Translations under genes and position numbers: made by a program | Shown: positions 53,181 to 62,566 of the stretch, piece by piece | How positions within the stretch are numbered: the stretch's first letter is position 1 | Layout of the letters: every line of letters starts with the position of its first letter | Notes under the pieces: generated by a model | The model's database searches: none | The model's input: only the letters and a program-made list of their open reading frames with translations | What the model was told of the DNA's origin: nothing | Source of the DNA: a virus | Reading direction: 5' to 3' (one strand) | Length of the DNA: 64,000 nt | IMG/VR virus record: IMGVR_UViG_3300036772_000367 | Location: 1-64,000 of that record

Positions 53181-55387
53181 TGGGTGGCCCTTTGTGGCGG
53201 CAACCTGTGCGGTTGGACGCTGATCCCACCGCCTTGTCCTCGATCGCGACGAAGAACTATACGGATGGCCTGGGTGCCAGATGGGTGCCGGTCGCCGGTC
53301 GAGCGACAGTGGCGAATGAGAACACCAATTTCGCCAATGCAGGTTTGCAGTGGGCTACAGCCGCCCGGTACGGCCGCACGGTGCATCGGGTGATGGTGGG
53401 TGGCGCGAAGCAGATCCGACTGGAGTACGCGAACTGGGGCTGCCAGAACGGTGACTCGACCGCCGCTGTGGGCGGAACGTTGTCGTTGAGCGCGCGACCA
53501 TTTGAGGTGGCAAACCCCAATTCGGTGCAGTTTCGGGCGTCGATCGAGTATCCGGCGGGTGTATGGCGACAGACGGCTGGCAGCACGGCGTGGTCTTCGG
53601 CGACCGCCTATGCGATCGGGGACCAGGTCACCTCCAATGGCTCGACGTGGGTGTCGATCCAGGCCGGCACGAATCAGACCCCGGCCAGTGGTTCGGTTTT
53701 CTGGCAACAGTCACTGCGATACCTGGTGCACTGGGATGGCGAGGACACGACTCGCGCGGTGATATGTGCGGGTGGGACGATGGTGCAGTCGGTGCCGATA
53801 GCCGTTCCCACATTGCGATCCGGCACCTATCTTGCGGTGAACTCGATGGTGCTGACGGGATCAGCAACGAACAAGTTCACGGTTGGTGACATCTCCCGGT
53901 CGAAGGACTTCGCAGTCGACTACGCCACAACACCGCCGACCGCTGGTTCCGCGACAGACCCGGTTGATTCGGGGGTGACGACACAGACCTCGGCAACAGC
54001 CGGCACGCCAATCCCGATGCCGTTGATGGTGTCGGGGATCGCGTCGTCCAACACGGCGGTCGCGGTGATTGGTGACTCGATCGTGTACGGCTTGCAAGAC
54101 ACCGACACGGCGTGGGGTTTCCAGCGCGGTTATGCGGCGGCGGCGATGGAGGACACTCAGACATCCTGGCTGCGGGCTGCACAGTCTGGTTCGGAGGCAA
54201 GCCAGTATTTACCAGCGAATTCACCACTGCGGCTGTCGGTGATCAGTCGGTGTACGGCGGCATTCGTGAATCTCGGGGTCAACGACATCACTGACCAAGC
54301 CGGTGTGACGGCTACGGTGCAGGCGAATCTGGTGGCCTTGTGGACGGCGCTGGATCAGCTCGGCTTGCAAGTATGGCAGTCCACGATCATGCCTTCTACC
54401 ACGTCGACTGATAGTTGGGCCACCAAAGCGAACCAGACAGTGCAGGGCGCATTCGACACGAGCCGACAGGCGATTAACTCGTGGCTGCGTACCGGGGCGA
54501 CCTGGACGATCCTGGGGCAGTCCATTTCGATGGGTAACCCATTGCATCCACTGACCGGTGTGGTGGATCTGTCCTTGTGGACGGAAGACCCTACCGATTC
54601 GTCGCGGTGGCTATCGAATGGCACCGCGAGCTACTGGACGTTGGACGGTACGCATCCGTCCCCGGCGGCGTATGCATCGCTGGCCAGCCAGTTGATGCTC
54701 TTCGTGCGAAAGATGGCGTCCCTAGGCAGCCCCTACCCGTTTGCTGGGGCCCAGGTGGATGCGGTGCCAGCGCTGTTCTTCAACGGCCTGGTGTCTCTAG
54801 GTGGTGCGCAAGACGGATTCGTCTACGGTGACCTGCTGTCGTCGATGCCCCGCAAGGACGCCATATCGATGCTGGACACGGCGAAGTCGGGGAACTCGAA
54901 CGTGCTGACGACGCAGGCAGCCTCCACCACGAGGACGTACTACACCTGGTTGGGGACGCCGGGGATTCCACAAAAGGTGTCGACCATCAAGATTTGTCTG
55001 GGTTCGACGACATCGGCGTCAGCAACCAATGCCACGGCAGTCACGGTGGGTCTCTATGTGGGTCCATCGAATGTATCTCTGACCCAGGTTGCGACGGGGA
55101 CGGTCAGCACTCCGACGACAACCGGCGAAAAAGATGTGGCGTTGTCGAACTCGGTCACCATCAAGAATGGCCAGTACGCAGTGGTGATGGTGGCGGTCAC
55201 CCTCGGTGTGACGGCAGGTCAGGTGCTGTGCGCGAATGTCGCCGGATCCACTTTTGCTGGTGTCGCTACTCCAGCCGGACAGACCAGCTCCGGCTATGCG
55301 TTGCCGTCCGGTGCACTGCCGACTGGCACAATCAGTCTGGGTGGCTATCAACCCTTGCAGCAGAAGTTCTGGGCGGCACTCGCATAG
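53180..55387 (+). CDS. Tail protein with SGNH-hydrolase domain, 735 aa
   Basis: N-terminal beta domain; residues about 135-175 (YAIGDQVTSNGSTWVSIQA) match a small carbohydrate-binding module of the ChtBD3 type; an SGNH/GDSL esterase domain follows, with GDSIVYG (about 298-304), VNLGVNDI (about 362-369) and DGTHPSP (about 489-495) supplying Ser, Gly/Asn and the Asp-His pair; then a beta-rich C-terminal domain. It probably deacylates or deacetylates a host surface glycan during adsorption. Follows the fibre gene without a gap. Confidence 0.87.
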   Translation: MGGPLWRQPVRLDADPTALSSIATKNYTDGLGARWVPVAGRATVANENTNFANAGLQWATAARYGRTVHRVMVGGAKQIRLEYANWGCQNGDSTAAVGGTLSLSARPFEVANPNSVQFRASIEYPAGVWRQTAGSTAWSSATAYAIGDQVTSNGSTWVSIQAGTNQTPASGSVFWQQSLRYLVHWDGEDTTRAVICAGGTMVQSVPIAVPTLRSGTYLAVNSMVLTGSATNKFTVGDISRSKDFAVDYATTPPTAGSATDPVDSGVTTQTSATAGTPIPMPLMVSGIASSNTAVAVIGDSIVYGLQDTDTAWGFQRGYAAAAMEDTQTSWLRAAQSGSEASQYLPANSPLRLSVISRCTAAFVNLGVNDITDQAGVTATVQANLVALWTALDQLGLQVWQSTIMPSTTSTDSWATKANQTVQGAFDTSRQAINSWLRTGATWTILGQSISMGNPLHPLTGVVDLSLWTEDPTDSSRWLSNGTASYWTLDGTHPSPAAYASLASQLMLFVRKMASLGSPYPFAGAQVDAVPALFFNGLVSLGGAQDGFVYGDLLSSMPRKDAISMLDTAKSGNSNVLTTQAASTTRTYYTWLGTPGIPQKVSTIKICLGSTTSASATNATAVTVGLYVGPSNVSLTQVATGTVSTPTTTGEKDVALSNSVTIKNGQYAVVMVAVTLGVTAGQVLCANVAGSTFAGVATPAGQTSSGYALPSGALPTGTISLGGYQPLQQKFWAALA

Positions 55388-55444
55388 CTGTTCTGTCCTG
55401 CGTGGCGCAGAGAGCGCCTCTGGTAAGGAGTGAAGGAGGCAATC

Positions 55445-55978
55445 ATGGGGCTGGGATATCGTCACGCAAGTTTGCACGAAACAATGGCAGTACGCAGGCT
55501 AGCCATGGATACGTCGGTCTTCCACGTGTTCAAGGAAGGCCAGCAGGTGATGACCATTGACGGTGTGCCCGGCACCGTGACGGCCGTGCAGGATGGTCCG
55601 GTCGCGGGCAACGAGAACTACGACGTCACCCTGATCAATGGTCTGGGCGGCGGTCAGTACACGGCCAGCCAGCTCACCTCGATGGGTACTCCTACGGTGG
55701 CCTCGGAACACCACCTGGCGTCGGATGACTACGAGGAGCTGCGAGACATCCTCGTACAACGTCCTCCGATCGAACGAGAAGCTACGGCAGGGCGTCCCAA
55801 CGAGGATGAGCCGCATGACTCTACGTCTCTGACGGATCCCTTCGCCTGGGCGCCGGACGAGGAGGACTTCCAGGCCCCCGATCTGTCTCGGCAGCTTCCT
55901 CAAGGCGGCTACCACCAGCCCAACTCAGGTCCGGTACAGATGCCTGCCTACGTCGATCCGGAATGGAAGAATCACTAA
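55445..55978 (+). CDS. Hypothetical protein with SH3-like core, 177 aa
   Basis: Residues 25-70 (VFKEGQQVMTIDGVPGTVTAV) look like a KOW/SH3-type barrel; the C-terminal half is disordered and acidic. GAAGGAGG before the ATG. The stop shares one base with the next start. Likely virion-associated. Confidence 0.7.
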   Translation: MGLGYRHASLHETMAVRRLAMDTSVFHVFKEGQQVMTIDGVPGTVTAVQDGPVAGNENYDVTLINGLGGGQYTASQLTSMGTPTVASEHHLASDDYEELRDILVQRPPIEREATAGRPNEDEPHDSTSLTDPFAWAPDEEDFQAPDLSRQLPQGGYHQPNSGPVQMPAYVDPEWKNH

Positions 55979-56184
55979 TGAAGTATTGGTCATCCTTTAC
56001 GACCAATCAGCTTCATGAGGGTCGCATAGGATATGAAGCATATGGCGCCTATACAAATATGAAGACTTTCGACGGCCGCGACATGCCTCCGTGGGACAAG
56101 TTGCCTGATCGGACGCAGAATGCCTGGACAACCGCTGCGCAGGCACTCAAAGAGCAGTTCGCTCCCGACCCGGTAGACGAGTAG
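55978..56184 (+). CDS. Hypothetical protein, 68 aa
   Basis: MKYWSSFTTNQLHEGRIGYEAYG...; unrecognised. One-base overlap upstream. Confidence 0.65.
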   Translation: MKYWSSFTTNQLHEGRIGYEAYGAYTNMKTFDGRDMPPWDKLPDRTQNAWTTAAQALKEQFAPDPVDE

Positions 56185-56192
56185 GAGTGGTT

Positions 56193-59100
56193 GTGTGGCA
56201 TCCGTCCGATCGGCTCTACGCCACCGCTGAGGTCGCTGAGGGCGATCGCAACCCCAGCGGGGTGAAGCCGTTGACCTCGGATCTGCCCGAGCAACAGTTC
56301 GAGGGTGATGGCGGGCCGCCACCGTGCCCCTACTGTGGCCACCCCGAGTTCAAGGAGTTGCCGTCCAACGGCCGGGCCGATCGCGCCCAATGTGCCCAGT
56401 GTGGTGGCATGGTCTACTCGGTCAACGGCAGTCAGTGGCAACCTGAGCTGATCGGTGATCCTTCCAATCACCCCTCCAGCGCAGCGGACCCCGCGTCCGG
56501 TGGTGTGGGTGGTGCGGCGAACTCCGAGGTCCTGATGAACCAGGGACCTGTGCGGACGCACGACGATTCTCAGCTCCGCAACTCGTTGAGTTCACTGGTG
56601 AAGACGGCCGACGATGATCAGTGTCCGCGTTGCTCCGGCGACATGACCGACACAGCGCCGGATCGTTGCTTGGACTGTGGCTATACCCAACCGACTCGTG
56701 TCTCGGACAATCCTCCGCAACATTCTGGACAACGTGTCGCCCTACTGCATACCGCATTGTCCTGGGATGAGATTGGGGATCGGCATCCCCACGTCTACGG
56801 CGACTCCGAGATCCATGGGGATGCCGCTGACGGGGCAGATGGCCCAGGCATCGGATCGGCCGCCAATTACCTAGCCCACGAGACACCAGAGGATCCGGAT
56901 GGGGAAGGGCACTCCGAACACGAGCTGGAGTTCCGCGCGAGGACGGTGCACCCGCGCCACATCGACTACAGCCCCAGCGGTTCGGATGACTACCGGGTGA
57001 AGCGCGCCCGTGAGGGCTATCAGACCCAGCCGGAGATGATGCCGCCGCTGGTGTTGGTCAAGCGCCACAACGTATATCAGGTGGCCGATGGTCACCACCG
57101 GGCCGAGGCCGCTGCTTCGCTGAACCAGCCGGTGCGGGCCTACATCGCGGACTCTCCCTATCCCGATACACCTTTCCGGGACGGCGAGATCGGTCCCTTC
57201 CACCACGCCGAGCCGATCGAGGCCGAACACCACACGGCAGCGAAACCACGACCAAGCAAGAGCTTTCCCAATGGAAAGCGTCACGGCATCGAGATTACTG
57301 ACGGTGCCTACCCAGACGAGTCAGGCATTGTTCAGTGTGACAACTGCGGTAAATACCACTCTGCTACGTACGACCATGAAGGCCAGCACCACGAGGGGCC
57401 CATCCATGCGGTGACGTGCCCGCAGGATGGCATGACCGACTACTACACCAACGAGCGCCTGGAGCCACGCGAGGCGGCACTGAACGATGAGGTTCCCTGG
57501 TGTGCGCACCTTTACCACGGCAACTGCACCTATCCCGGTGACAAGCTGCCCAACGGCACCATCCTGGGCATCCCGCAGGATCGTGGTCCGTGCCCATGGA
57601 AGCACTCGGCGTTCCAGCAGGCCGCGTGTCCCATCTCAGCGCCAGGACCGATGGCTGTCATGACGGTGACAGCCGAGTCGCATACTGCTGATGGCGACTA
57701 TCGAATGCAGCACCAAGCGCCCGATGCCGACTACGGGGCCCCGCTGCATGATGTCGAAGAGATGATGCCCGACTTCTATACGCACCCGCATTACTACAAC
57801 ACTGGTCAGGAACATTTCTGGGATTCCGCTAACAAGATCATAAAGGCGCGCGGGAACCCAGAGAAGAAGGTTCAGATCTATCGGTCGCTGCCGGCCGACT
57901 ACGCGCACGAAGGTTTCCACACGGGCGATTGGGTCACCACATCGAAGGACTATGCCCGTGAGCATGGTAAGGCCACTGAGGACAAAGGATCAGAGCACGA
58001 CTGGCCGATCATCTCCACCAGGGTGCCAGCGAAGCACCTGCACACCGAGGGAGACGTCCACGAGTGGGCCTACAACGGCCCGGAGAAGCCCTTCGGCCAC
58101 ACGGTGAGCTTCCCGGGCGGTCGTGAGCAACAGATCCGGCAGCGTGCCGATGGCACCGTGCAACGGGTCAAGCATCGTCCTGTCGACCCGTTGAATGCCC
58201 AAGGGTACAGCTTCAGTCATCACATGCTGAACGAGAACTCGGATAACCCGGCGCATCAAGTGACGGCGTATGGCCCCGACGAGAACTATGCGGGGCACCA
58301 CCGAGTCGATGCGCAGGGCACCGTCGAGTCCCACGTCGAGCCCGAACATGAGCATATGGCAGATCCGCTGCGTGAGCGGATGGCCAATGAAGTCACCAAG
58401 CGCATGGCGTCACTGCATGTTGGTATCGAGGAAATGCAGCGGATTGCCATTTTTGACGGGGAAGAACAGTGGCATCTCACTGCGGTGACCGCTGGTGCGC
58501 ACGACAGCGATACAGAAATGAAGGGCTTCGGTCTCGATCCCCTGCATGAGGACGATGACTACGCCACTCTGCATCACAAATTCTCGCAGCACTATCGCAT
58601 TCTCGATCATGTTTATGCCAGCGGCAACGAAGCGCATCCAGACGACGTGGATGCTGCTGATGCCATTGATCGGCATCATCGTGACCATGATGTCCCGCCC
58701 ATCACGGATTCCACCTACGGTGATGCGCTACCGCATCAGATGGCGTCGGTGGCTGCCCAAATGATGGTCAACAAGCGTGCAGATCACAGAAGACTCGATC
58801 ATCCTACTGTGACCATGGAGCGAATTCCAGCGAAAGATCATGCGTCTGGGGATTTCAAACAAGGCAGTGTACTGGGTGACTATCAACACGACATCTCACA
58901 CATTCGGTTGGATCCTTATGTTTTGGCCAATGCTGAGATCAACCGCGAAGAGCACGCACCTCAGTCTGATGCACGTGGCTGGCACGTACCTGCTGGAAAT
59001 GCCAATCCGTGGCAGACCACTATCTCTCACGAGGGTGGGCACCACAGGGAAATGAGCCTGACGTCACAGCAACGTGCTTCTATGTTTCGCGACATTTCCC

Positions 59101-62100
59101 ATACTATTCCTGGAGTGACTCCATACACGGAGAAGCGGGCTACTGAACACGGATTGAATAAATGGCATAACGCGAACTATGCCCACCTCATCAATCACGT
59201 CGGGACGTATGCCGCAAAGAATTACCGCGAACTTGCAGCTGAGTTGTATTCTGAACATAGACATGCCGACAATCCATCGCTTGCTGCTCAGACAGCGGGC
59301 CGTCATCTGGAGGGGCGATTTGACGACGATAACAATGAACAGCGCGGATTTGCAGGAGAGTTTGGCGAAGCTAGTTCATATGGAGCCCAGCGCCGAACGG
59401 GATCAGGCCATCGCGAAGGTCATCTCACAGTTGGAGGAGTGCAGGCAGAAGGGTCTCTAACTTTCTGCACTGATACTGAGGAAATGCAGCGGGTCGCCGC
59501 GCTCGACAAAGAGGGACAGTGGCATCTGACGGCGTCCTGGGCAGACGTCAAGGACAAGGCGAAGCTGATCCGCGCGGGTGGTGGTGTCCGTATCGCCGTG
59601 GCATCGATGGATGGCATTGGCGGAGAAGTCCAGGGTGAGCACCATGTCTACGAGACACTGCTGACCTTCGTGCCCGGCTCGTACAAAGTGGGTTCCTGGC
59701 AGTGCGGCTGCAAGTGGGCTGCCTATGCTTGGGGCCGCTCGCCAGCGTATCGACGGTTCGAAGGCCGGATGTGCTCCCATGCCCTGGCCATGCAGTACGA
59801 GGCCCAGGCCCGAGGGATGTTCGGCCGCACTGTCCAGGAGGACCGGGAGCGTCCACACTGGCTCAAGCCGCACTCGCCGGTCGTAGTGCAGTACGAGCGA
59901 CCGAGTGAGAAGCACCCGCAGGGCATCGACCTGACGCGTCGTGCGGTGCCGCCGGGCAACATGCGCACGACGTTCGGGTCCAAGGAGGCAGCGATGGAAC
60001 CAGCACAACTGATCGCGCTGGCCGTGCTGACGATGTGCGACCACGATCCGGTGCGTGCCATCCCCTCCCTGGGGCTGTACGGCTTCGACCACCGCACTGC
60101 GCAACTGTTGATCAAGCAGGCGACCGAACACGAGGACGCGGAAAGTCTGAGCGTGCCGCCGTTGCGCTTGGAGCAGCTGCACCCCGAACCGATGCGGTCT
60201 ACTGCGTCGAAGCGATGCCCTGAGTGCAGTGCCTCGGTTTCCAGCAGTGCGCTGACGTGCCCCGAGTGCGGTGCGAACCTTGCCGATGTTCCCGAACTCC
60301 ATGAGGCTTCATGGCAGGACGAGGAGCAGCGCTGTCCGCACTGTGGTGGCTACCTGGGCCCGACCGCGTTCAAGGCGGGGCGCTGCCCGCACTGCGGCCA
60401 TGCACTGTCGCACCGGGAAGGTGCCTACGAGCCGGGCCTGCACAACACGCAGGATGCCCGGATGAACACCGAGGCCCCTGACTGGGGCACAGACCACCTC
60501 GTGCCCTGCGACCAGTGTCGTGGACAAGGCTGCGGTCACTGCGGCGGCACGGGCAACGTGGTGCAGATGAACGGGGTCACTGGCTCGCCTGTGCCTGACC
60601 AGTCCGAGGGTGCCGGCGACGTCATGCGTCAGGACGGCTTGGCGTGGGGTGATCCCATCTCGATGGGTGCCGTGTTGGCAGCACATGAAGATGACCCAAC
60701 TTACTTGCGCTTTGGCTCGTGGCCGAAGGACGAGCGATCGCGAAACAATATCACGGGGTTCCCTGAAGAAGGCGTGAGCGTCTACGATCTCGACCACCGT
60801 GGTGAGCCGAAGGATCCGGACGCCAACTTTGGTCGCTTGCATGAGCACCACGAGCATTGTGATCCGGACTGCGATTTGGACTCGTGGAACGAGGACTACG
60901 GTAACGACACCCTGGAGGAAATGCGGGGACGAGTGCATCGTGCCGAGAGGACTCGCTACAACGGCAACGAGAACCACAGCGATACCGGACATCTGGTCAA
61001 GGGCGAGATGGCGGGCATTGGCCATGACGGCGAGCCGCTGCTGAAGAATGTGCGCCGAGTCGGCGACTGGATCGATCATCGCCATCTGTTTTTCCCGCAG
61101 GCGGAGAGGCACCGACTGGCTCGTGATCCCTATGACGAGGACTACGAAGAGCCCAAGCTGAACAAACGTAGCGCAAAGAAGCAGGAGAGCCACGCGCCTT
61201 CGGTCGCGGGCGTGGCGCTCAAGGCGGCCGACACGGGTCGAGTACTGATGCTGCAACGTGGCCTAGAGGACAAGAAGGATCCTGCTGCTGGTACGTGGGA
61301 ATTCCCCGGCGGCCACATTGAGCCGGGCGACAAGACGTCTCTGCATGGTGCGATGCGGGAGTGGGAAGAGGAAGTCGGTCAACCGTTCCCGGACGGTGGT
61401 GTGGTCCACCACGTCTGGACGTCGCCGAATGGTGTCTACCAGGGTCACGTCGTGGTGATCCCCGCCGAGCGTGACCTGACGATGCACGACGGCCGCGTGA
61501 TGACCAATCCTGATGATCCACATGGTGATCATGCCGAGCAGGCTGCCTGGTGGCAGGTCGAGCACGCACGCAAGAACCCCGCACTGCGGCCCGAGGTGAA
61601 GCAGAATACGCCATGGAAGCAGCTTGCCAACGCAGGAATGCAGAAGGAAGCTGACTACGCCGCGAATGATGCACTCAGTGGCGGCGGTCCCGAGGTGCAC
61701 ACGCCTACCGACGCACCGCAGCACTCTAACTCCACAAACCCGGCCAGCACCGGCTACGCGACGTCCTGGGATCCGAACGGGTGGAACGGCGAGGAACCCT
61801 TCGGCGGTCGTGATGACGTGCCCATGGCGGGCTACTCGGCATCCTTGGCACCCATCATCGAACCCCGATACTCCTACCAGCCGCCGCAGGCCGTAGCGAG
61901 TGTCCTGGGCCAATGGGGGCAGGGACAGACACCCGTGGTGTTCGAGCGTGCCGCCAGGACGCTGGCCACTCTGCACGACGAGCCAGAACCTGCGCTGCCC
62001 TCCACCGATGGTGGTGACGAGCGCATGAAGCCGATCAACCACCTGCATCACGGCATCCCACACAATGACCAGGGCACAATGCCGTACGGCTATGACGATC

Positions 62101-62555
62101 TGAGCGAATTCCGCGAGGATCACCCCGAAGTGCCGACGCGCTATACCAACAACCCCTTCGACCCCTACTACGGCGACTCCAACGACACCGGCCAGGATTC
62201 CATTGGTGACACTGAGGATTCCCTCTCGCCCAACTCCGTCACGGCCGCTGGACACGCGACCACTCATGATGCGTCGGTGGCCGACATTGTCGCCCAGTTC
62301 CAGGCCACTGCCGCCGCAGGCCAGCTGATGACCTCAGGTGGTGCGCCCACTAACGACGGCATGAACATCGCCGCCGCCGCACAAGCACACCTGCGTAAGT
62401 CAGCGTTGAAGGACTTCAACTTCCATGAGCAGCAGGAGTTGATCAACGAGGGGGCGCGTGACCGAACACGGGCACGCAACATGGGAGACTTGCGCATCGA
62501 GGGAACGCACTACGAAATGCTTCCTGACGATGAAGACGCCAACTTGTTCGTCTGA
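56193..62555 (+). CDS. Giant multidomain virion-associated protein, 2120 aa
   Basis: Domains in order, residue numbers approximate: zinc ribbons (45-70, CPYCGH ... CAQCGG; 145-165); a ParB-like unit (252-305, DGHHRAE); a likely ADP-ribosyltransferase-type domain (545-640, VQIYRSLPADY, GDWVTTS); a zincin domain (SHEGGHHREM near 944, AAELYSEH near 1010); a SWIM zinc finger (1169-1200, CGCKW ... CSHAL); zinc ribbons and a DnaJ-like CxxC set (1340-1460); a NUDIX box (GGHIEPGD ... REWEEEVG, 1705-1730); C-terminus SALKDFNFHEQQELINEG. A motif MQRIAIFDGEEQWHL recurs near 750 and 1097. Such fusions may be injected or packaged with DNA; cleavage into parts is possible. GTG 56193 follows AGGAG. Confidence 0.8.
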   Translation: MWHPSDRLYATAEVAEGDRNPSGVKPLTSDLPEQQFEGDGGPPPCPYCGHPEFKELPSNGRADRAQCAQCGGMVYSVNGSQWQPELIGDPSNHPSSAADPASGGVGGAANSEVLMNQGPVRTHDDSQLRNSLSSLVKTADDDQCPRCSGDMTDTAPDRCLDCGYTQPTRVSDNPPQHSGQRVALLHTALSWDEIGDRHPHVYGDSEIHGDAADGADGPGIGSAANYLAHETPEDPDGEGHSEHELEFRARTVHPRHIDYSPSGSDDYRVKRAREGYQTQPEMMPPLVLVKRHNVYQVADGHHRAEAAASLNQPVRAYIADSPYPDTPFRDGEIGPFHHAEPIEAEHHTAAKPRPSKSFPNGKRHGIEITDGAYPDESGIVQCDNCGKYHSATYDHEGQHHEGPIHAVTCPQDGMTDYYTNERLEPREAALNDEVPWCAHLYHGNCTYPGDKLPNGTILGIPQDRGPCPWKHSAFQQAACPISAPGPMAVMTVTAESHTADGDYRMQHQAPDADYGAPLHDVEEMMPDFYTHPHYYNTGQEHFWDSANKIIKARGNPEKKVQIYRSLPADYAHEGFHTGDWVTTSKDYAREHGKATEDKGSEHDWPIISTRVPAKHLHTEGDVHEWAYNGPEKPFGHTVSFPGGREQQIRQRADGTVQRVKHRPVDPLNAQGYSFSHHMLNENSDNPAHQVTAYGPDENYAGHHRVDAQGTVESHVEPEHEHMADPLRERMANEVTKRMASLHVGIEEMQRIAIFDGEEQWHLTAVTAGAHDSDTEMKGFGLDPLHEDDDYATLHHKFSQHYRILDHVYASGNEAHPDDVDAADAIDRHHRDHDVPPITDSTYGDALPHQMASVAAQMMVNKRADHRRLDHPTVTMERIPAKDHASGDFKQGSVLGDYQHDISHIRLDPYVLANAEINREEHAPQSDARGWHVPAGNANPWQTTISHEGGHHREMSLTSQQRASMFRDISHTIPGVTPYTEKRATEHGLNKWHNANYAHLINHVGTYAAKNYRELAAELYSEHRHADNPSLAAQTAGRHLEGRFDDDNNEQRGFAGEFGEASSYGAQRRTGSGHREGHLTVGGVQAEGSLTFCTDTEEMQRVAALDKEGQWHLTASWADVKDKAKLIRAGGGVRIAVASMDGIGGEVQGEHHVYETLLTFVPGSYKVGSWQCGCKWAAYAWGRSPAYRRFEGRMCSHALAMQYEAQARGMFGRTVQEDRERPHWLKPHSPVVVQYERPSEKHPQGIDLTRRAVPPGNMRTTFGSKEAAMEPAQLIALAVLTMCDHDPVRAIPSLGLYGFDHRTAQLLIKQATEHEDAESLSVPPLRLEQLHPEPMRSTASKRCPECSASVSSSALTCPECGANLADVPELHEASWQDEEQRCPHCGGYLGPTAFKAGRCPHCGHALSHREGAYEPGLHNTQDARMNTEAPDWGTDHLVPCDQCRGQGCGHCGGTGNVVQMNGVTGSPVPDQSEGAGDVMRQDGLAWGDPISMGAVLAAHEDDPTYLRFGSWPKDERSRNNITGFPEEGVSVYDLDHRGEPKDPDANFGRLHEHHEHCDPDCDLDSWNEDYGNDTLEEMRGRVHRAERTRYNGNENHSDTGHLVKGEMAGIGHDGEPLLKNVRRVGDWIDHRHLFFPQAERHRLARDPYDEDYEEPKLNKRSAKKQESHAPSVAGVALKAADTGRVLMLQRGLEDKKDPAAGTWEFPGGHIEPGDKTSLHGAMREWEEEVGQPFPDGGVVHHVWTSPNGVYQGHVVVIPAERDLTMHDGRVMTNPDDPHGDHAEQAAWWQVEHARKNPALRPEVKQNTPWKQLANAGMQKEADYAANDALSGGGPEVHTPTDAPQHSNSTNPASTGYATSWDPNGWNGEEPFGGRDDVPMAGYSASLAPIIEPRYSYQPPQAVASVLGQWGQGQTPVVFERAARTLATLHDEPEPALPSTDGGDERMKPINHLHHGIPHNDQGTMPYGYDDLSEFREDHPEVPTRYTNNPFDPYYGDSNDTGQDSIGDTEDSLSPNSVTAAGHATTHDASVADIVAQFQATAAAGQLMTSGGAPTNDGMNIAAAAQAHLRKSALKDFNFHEQQELINEGARDRTRARNMGDLRIEGTHYEMLPDDEDANLFV

Positions 62556-62566
62556 GAGGACCCTTC

